Virus record (IMG/VR): IMGVR_UViG_3300025141_007622
Span: 1 to 40,640 of that record
Strand: one strand, 5' to 3'
DNA length: 40,640 bases
DNA from: a virus
This document shows, piece by piece, positions 38,945 to 40,640 of this stretch. The translations under genes and the position numbers were made by a program. Numbering within the stretch: the first letter of the stretch is position 1; every line of letters starts with the position of its first letter. A model generated the notes under the pieces. It was given only the letters and a program-made list of their open reading frames with translations. It did no database searches and was not told the DNA's origin.

Positions 38945-39756
38945 TGTATATATTTTTTGATACTGAAACTAATGGATTATGGAGACGAGATTTACCTTCT
39001 ACTCATAAAGATCAACCTAGACTTGTGAGTATAGCTTTTCAAGTATGTGATGATAAAGAAAAAATTATAGCTCAATATTCAAGTCGAATAGAGCCAAAAT
39101 CAAGAGATGTACCTGATTTTATTATTCCTAAAGAAGTTGAAGATATTCATGGAATATCTACTCAAGAAGCACAAGATACTGGAATAGCTTTACAATATCC
39201 TTTAGCTATGATGACTTACTTTATAAGTAAGTGTCATACAATGGTTGCTCATAATTTAGCTTTTGATTTACAAATATTAGAACGAGAATTAACACTTTTA
39301 AATTTTATTTATAAACAGCCTGAAAAATTACATTGTACTATGATGATGGCTAAAGATCAATTAAAATTAAAAGCTGATTATAATGATTATAAATTTCCTA
39401 AATTAGAAGAATGTTTTAAACATTTTTTTCATAGAGGAGTTCATAATTATCACGATGCTTTATTAGATGTTCAATTATGTAGAGAATTATATTTTCACAT
39501 GAAAAGAATAGGTATTGAAGAAGTTACTCATCAAGCTATTCCTAAAGAATTATTAAATAGAATAGAAGGAGATAAATATCAAAACTTAATTAATTTTTTA
39601 AATAATATTAATAAAAATAAATTAAATGAGTGGGAAAATAGTTTTTGTCAATCAGTAATTGAAAAAACCAATAAAAATGGTGATAAACATATTTTATTAT
39701 CAGATAAACAACGAGCTACTTTAAGAAAAATATATACAAAACATAATGGAAAGTAA
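38944..39756 (+). CDS. DnaQ-like 3'-5' exonuclease (DEDDh)
   Basis: It is predicted to remove nucleotides from DNA ends using two metal ions, as a proofreading or processing nuclease. Exo I is FFDTETNGLW with D6 and E8. Exo II is VAHNLAFDLQIL with D108. Exo III is NYHDALLDVQL with H170 and D175, giving the DEDDh set. The first 190 residues make up the nuclease, and the last 80 are helical and basic with no second motif. As a separate protein it could serve a phage polymerase lying beyond the window. It overlaps the helicase gene start by 11 bases. Confidence 0.88.
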   Translation: MYIFFDTETNGLWRRDLPSTHKDQPRLVSIAFQVCDDKEKIIAQYSSRIEPKSRDVPDFIIPKEVEDIHGISTQEAQDTGIALQYPLAMMTYFISKCHTMVAHNLAFDLQILERELTLLNFIYKQPEKLHCTMMMAKDQLKLKADYNDYKFPKLEECFKHFFHRGVHNYHDALLDVQLCRELYFHMKRIGIEEVTHQAIPKELLNRIEGDKYQNLINFLNNINKNKLNEWENSFCQSVIEKTNKNGDKHILLSDKQRATLRKIYTKHNGK

Positions 39757-40640
39757 AACAATTAAAATATTTGGTAGTCCTGGTACAGGAAAAACTACAA
39801 CCCTTTTAAAACTTTTAGAAGAAAAAATTGCAGAAGGATATAAACCTGAAAAAATTGGATTTTTTTCTTTTACTCGTAGAGCTATTAGAGAAGCAAGAAG
39901 TAGGGTTATTAAAAAATTTAATCTTTCAGAAGATGATTTAGAATATTTTAGAACTATTCATAGTTTATGTTATCGAACTTTAAATATAAATAGTGGTCAA
40001 GTTTTTAAAGGAGAACGTGTAAAAGAATTTAGTGAAATTGCTAGAATAGAAATGTCAGGTGTATCTGAAGAAGATACATCAGGATTAACTGTAGGAAATA
40101 AAAGAGGTGATTTACTTTTATTCTGTGATGAAGTTTCAAGATCAAGTGAACGAGATTTAAAAGAAGTATGGAAAGAATTAGAATGTGAACATACTTGGGA
40201 AGAACAAGAATACTTTTCTAAAGCATTAATTAATTTTAAGAAATCTAAAAATCTTTTAGATTTTACAGATATGCTAGATATTTTTATAAAAGAAGAAACT
40301 ATTCCACAATTAGATATTATTTTTGTAGATGAAGCTCAAGATTTAACAACTAAACAATGGAAAGTAATAGAAAAAATAAATGAATATTGTAAATTTAGAT
40401 ATATAGCAGGCGATGATGATCAAGCTATCTATCGTTGGGCAGGAGCTGATGTTAAAAGATTTTTAAATATTAAAGGTAATATTGAAGTATTACCTATAAG
40501 TTATAGATTACCAAAAACTATTCATAAATTAGCTTGTGATATTTCTCATAAAATTTCTTTAAGACAAGTAAAAAATTGGACTTCAAGAAAGGATCAAGGA
40601 TCAATAACTGATATTTATTCTATTGAAGATGTAGATATGT
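39746..40640 (+). CDS. UvrD/Rep-type SF1 helicase (runs off the window)
   Basis: The ORF begins at an ATG at 39746, 11 bases inside the exonuclease gene, and is open to the window end (298 codons). It is cut by the window edge, not by a mutation. Motif I is FGSPGTGKTTTLLKL (G10-T17), and motif Ia follows as GFFSFTRRAIREA. Motif II is IIFVDEAQDLT, motif III is AGDDDQAIYRWAGAD, and motif IV is PISYRLPKTIHKLA. This is the UvrD-like order, with a shortened 1B insertion between motifs Ia and II compared with UvrD. It probably unwinds DNA during replication or recombination, together with the primase. Confidence 0.9.
   Translation, partial: MESKTIKIFGSPGTGKTTTLLKLLEEKIAEGYKPEKIGFFSFTRRAIREARSRVIKKFNLSEDDLEYFRTIHSLCYRTLNINSGQVFKGERVKEFSEIARIEMSGVSEEDTSGLTVGNKRGDLLLFCDEVSRSSERDLKEVWKELECEHTWEEQEYFSKALINFKKSKNLLDFTDMLDIFIKEETIPQLDIIFVDEAQDLTTKQWKVIEKINEYCKFRYIAGDDDQAIYRWAGADVKRFLNIKGNIEVLPISYRLPKTIHKLACDISHKISLRQVKNWTSRKDQGSITDIYSIEDVDM

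Noticed and set aside
1-40640. CRISPR arrays, tRNA genes, insertion sequences, integrase or attachment sites
   Set aside because: I looked for regularly spaced repeats, cloverleaf patterns, transposase-like ORFs and integrase motifs and saw none. Absence by eye is not proof.

Overview
The window is a contiguous piece of a tailed-phage genome with a very A+T-rich, tightly packed gene layout. Most neighbouring genes overlap or abut, and all but two genes read rightward. The head and tail proteins point to a short-tailed (podovirus-like) virion: a P22-type portal of 771 residues, adaptor proteins, a large nozzle-like tail protein, three internal or ejection-type proteins, and no tape measure, sheath or tube genes. 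The base composition, protein style and cargo genes (a GroES-like protein, several 2-oxoglutarate oxygenases, a radical SAM enzyme) resemble uncultured marine phages of AT-rich bacteria. The host cannot be named from sequence alone. SAR11-like or SAR86-like marine bacteria are reasonable guesses, and the encoded TonB-dependent receptor implies a Gram-negative host.

Layout. Positions 1-2864 hold small genes: very basic mini-proteins, three single-membrane-segment/coiled-coil proteins, and a 16-codon leader-like ORF. Positions 2864-9477 are the head module: portal, GroES-like co-chaperonin, scaffold, head proteins and major capsid protein, ending in two hairpins with UUCG loops. Positions 9521-16850 hold connector proteins, a glycosyltransferase, and tail-fibre or adhesin genes, including a glycine-rich protein. 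Positions 16849-20820 are a cargo island of six consecutive 2OG-Fe(II) oxygenase genes, set off by a terminator-like hairpin on the left and a small leftward gene on the right. Positions 21097-29332 carry the tail nozzle, a GNAT acetyltransferase and the internal proteins. Positions 29332-30533 hold a small PD-(D/E)XK nuclease and the lysis genes (amidase, holin). Positions 30555-34008 are a second cargo pair: a BtuB-like TonB-dependent receptor and a B12-binding-type radical SAM protein. From 33995 to the end lies the replication side: a leftward SNF2-type helicase, a divergent promoter region, then rightward early genes (ssDNA-binding-like protein, AEP-type primase, DEDDh exonuclease, and a UvrD/Rep-type helicase cut by the window edge). 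The terminase and DNA polymerase are not in the window.

The two most interesting units are the six-gene oxygenase island, in which every member keeps the HxD/E...H metal site (HxH in one), and the receptor/radical SAM pair, which can be read as a phage-borne module to import cobalamin and use it. Several small RNA-level features also stand out: a hairpin that hides the ribosome binding site and start codon of a tail gene (13344-13364), a leader ORF with two mutually exclusive hairpins (2685-2726), and an 18-bp perfect palindrome in front of the scaffold gene (5902-5919).
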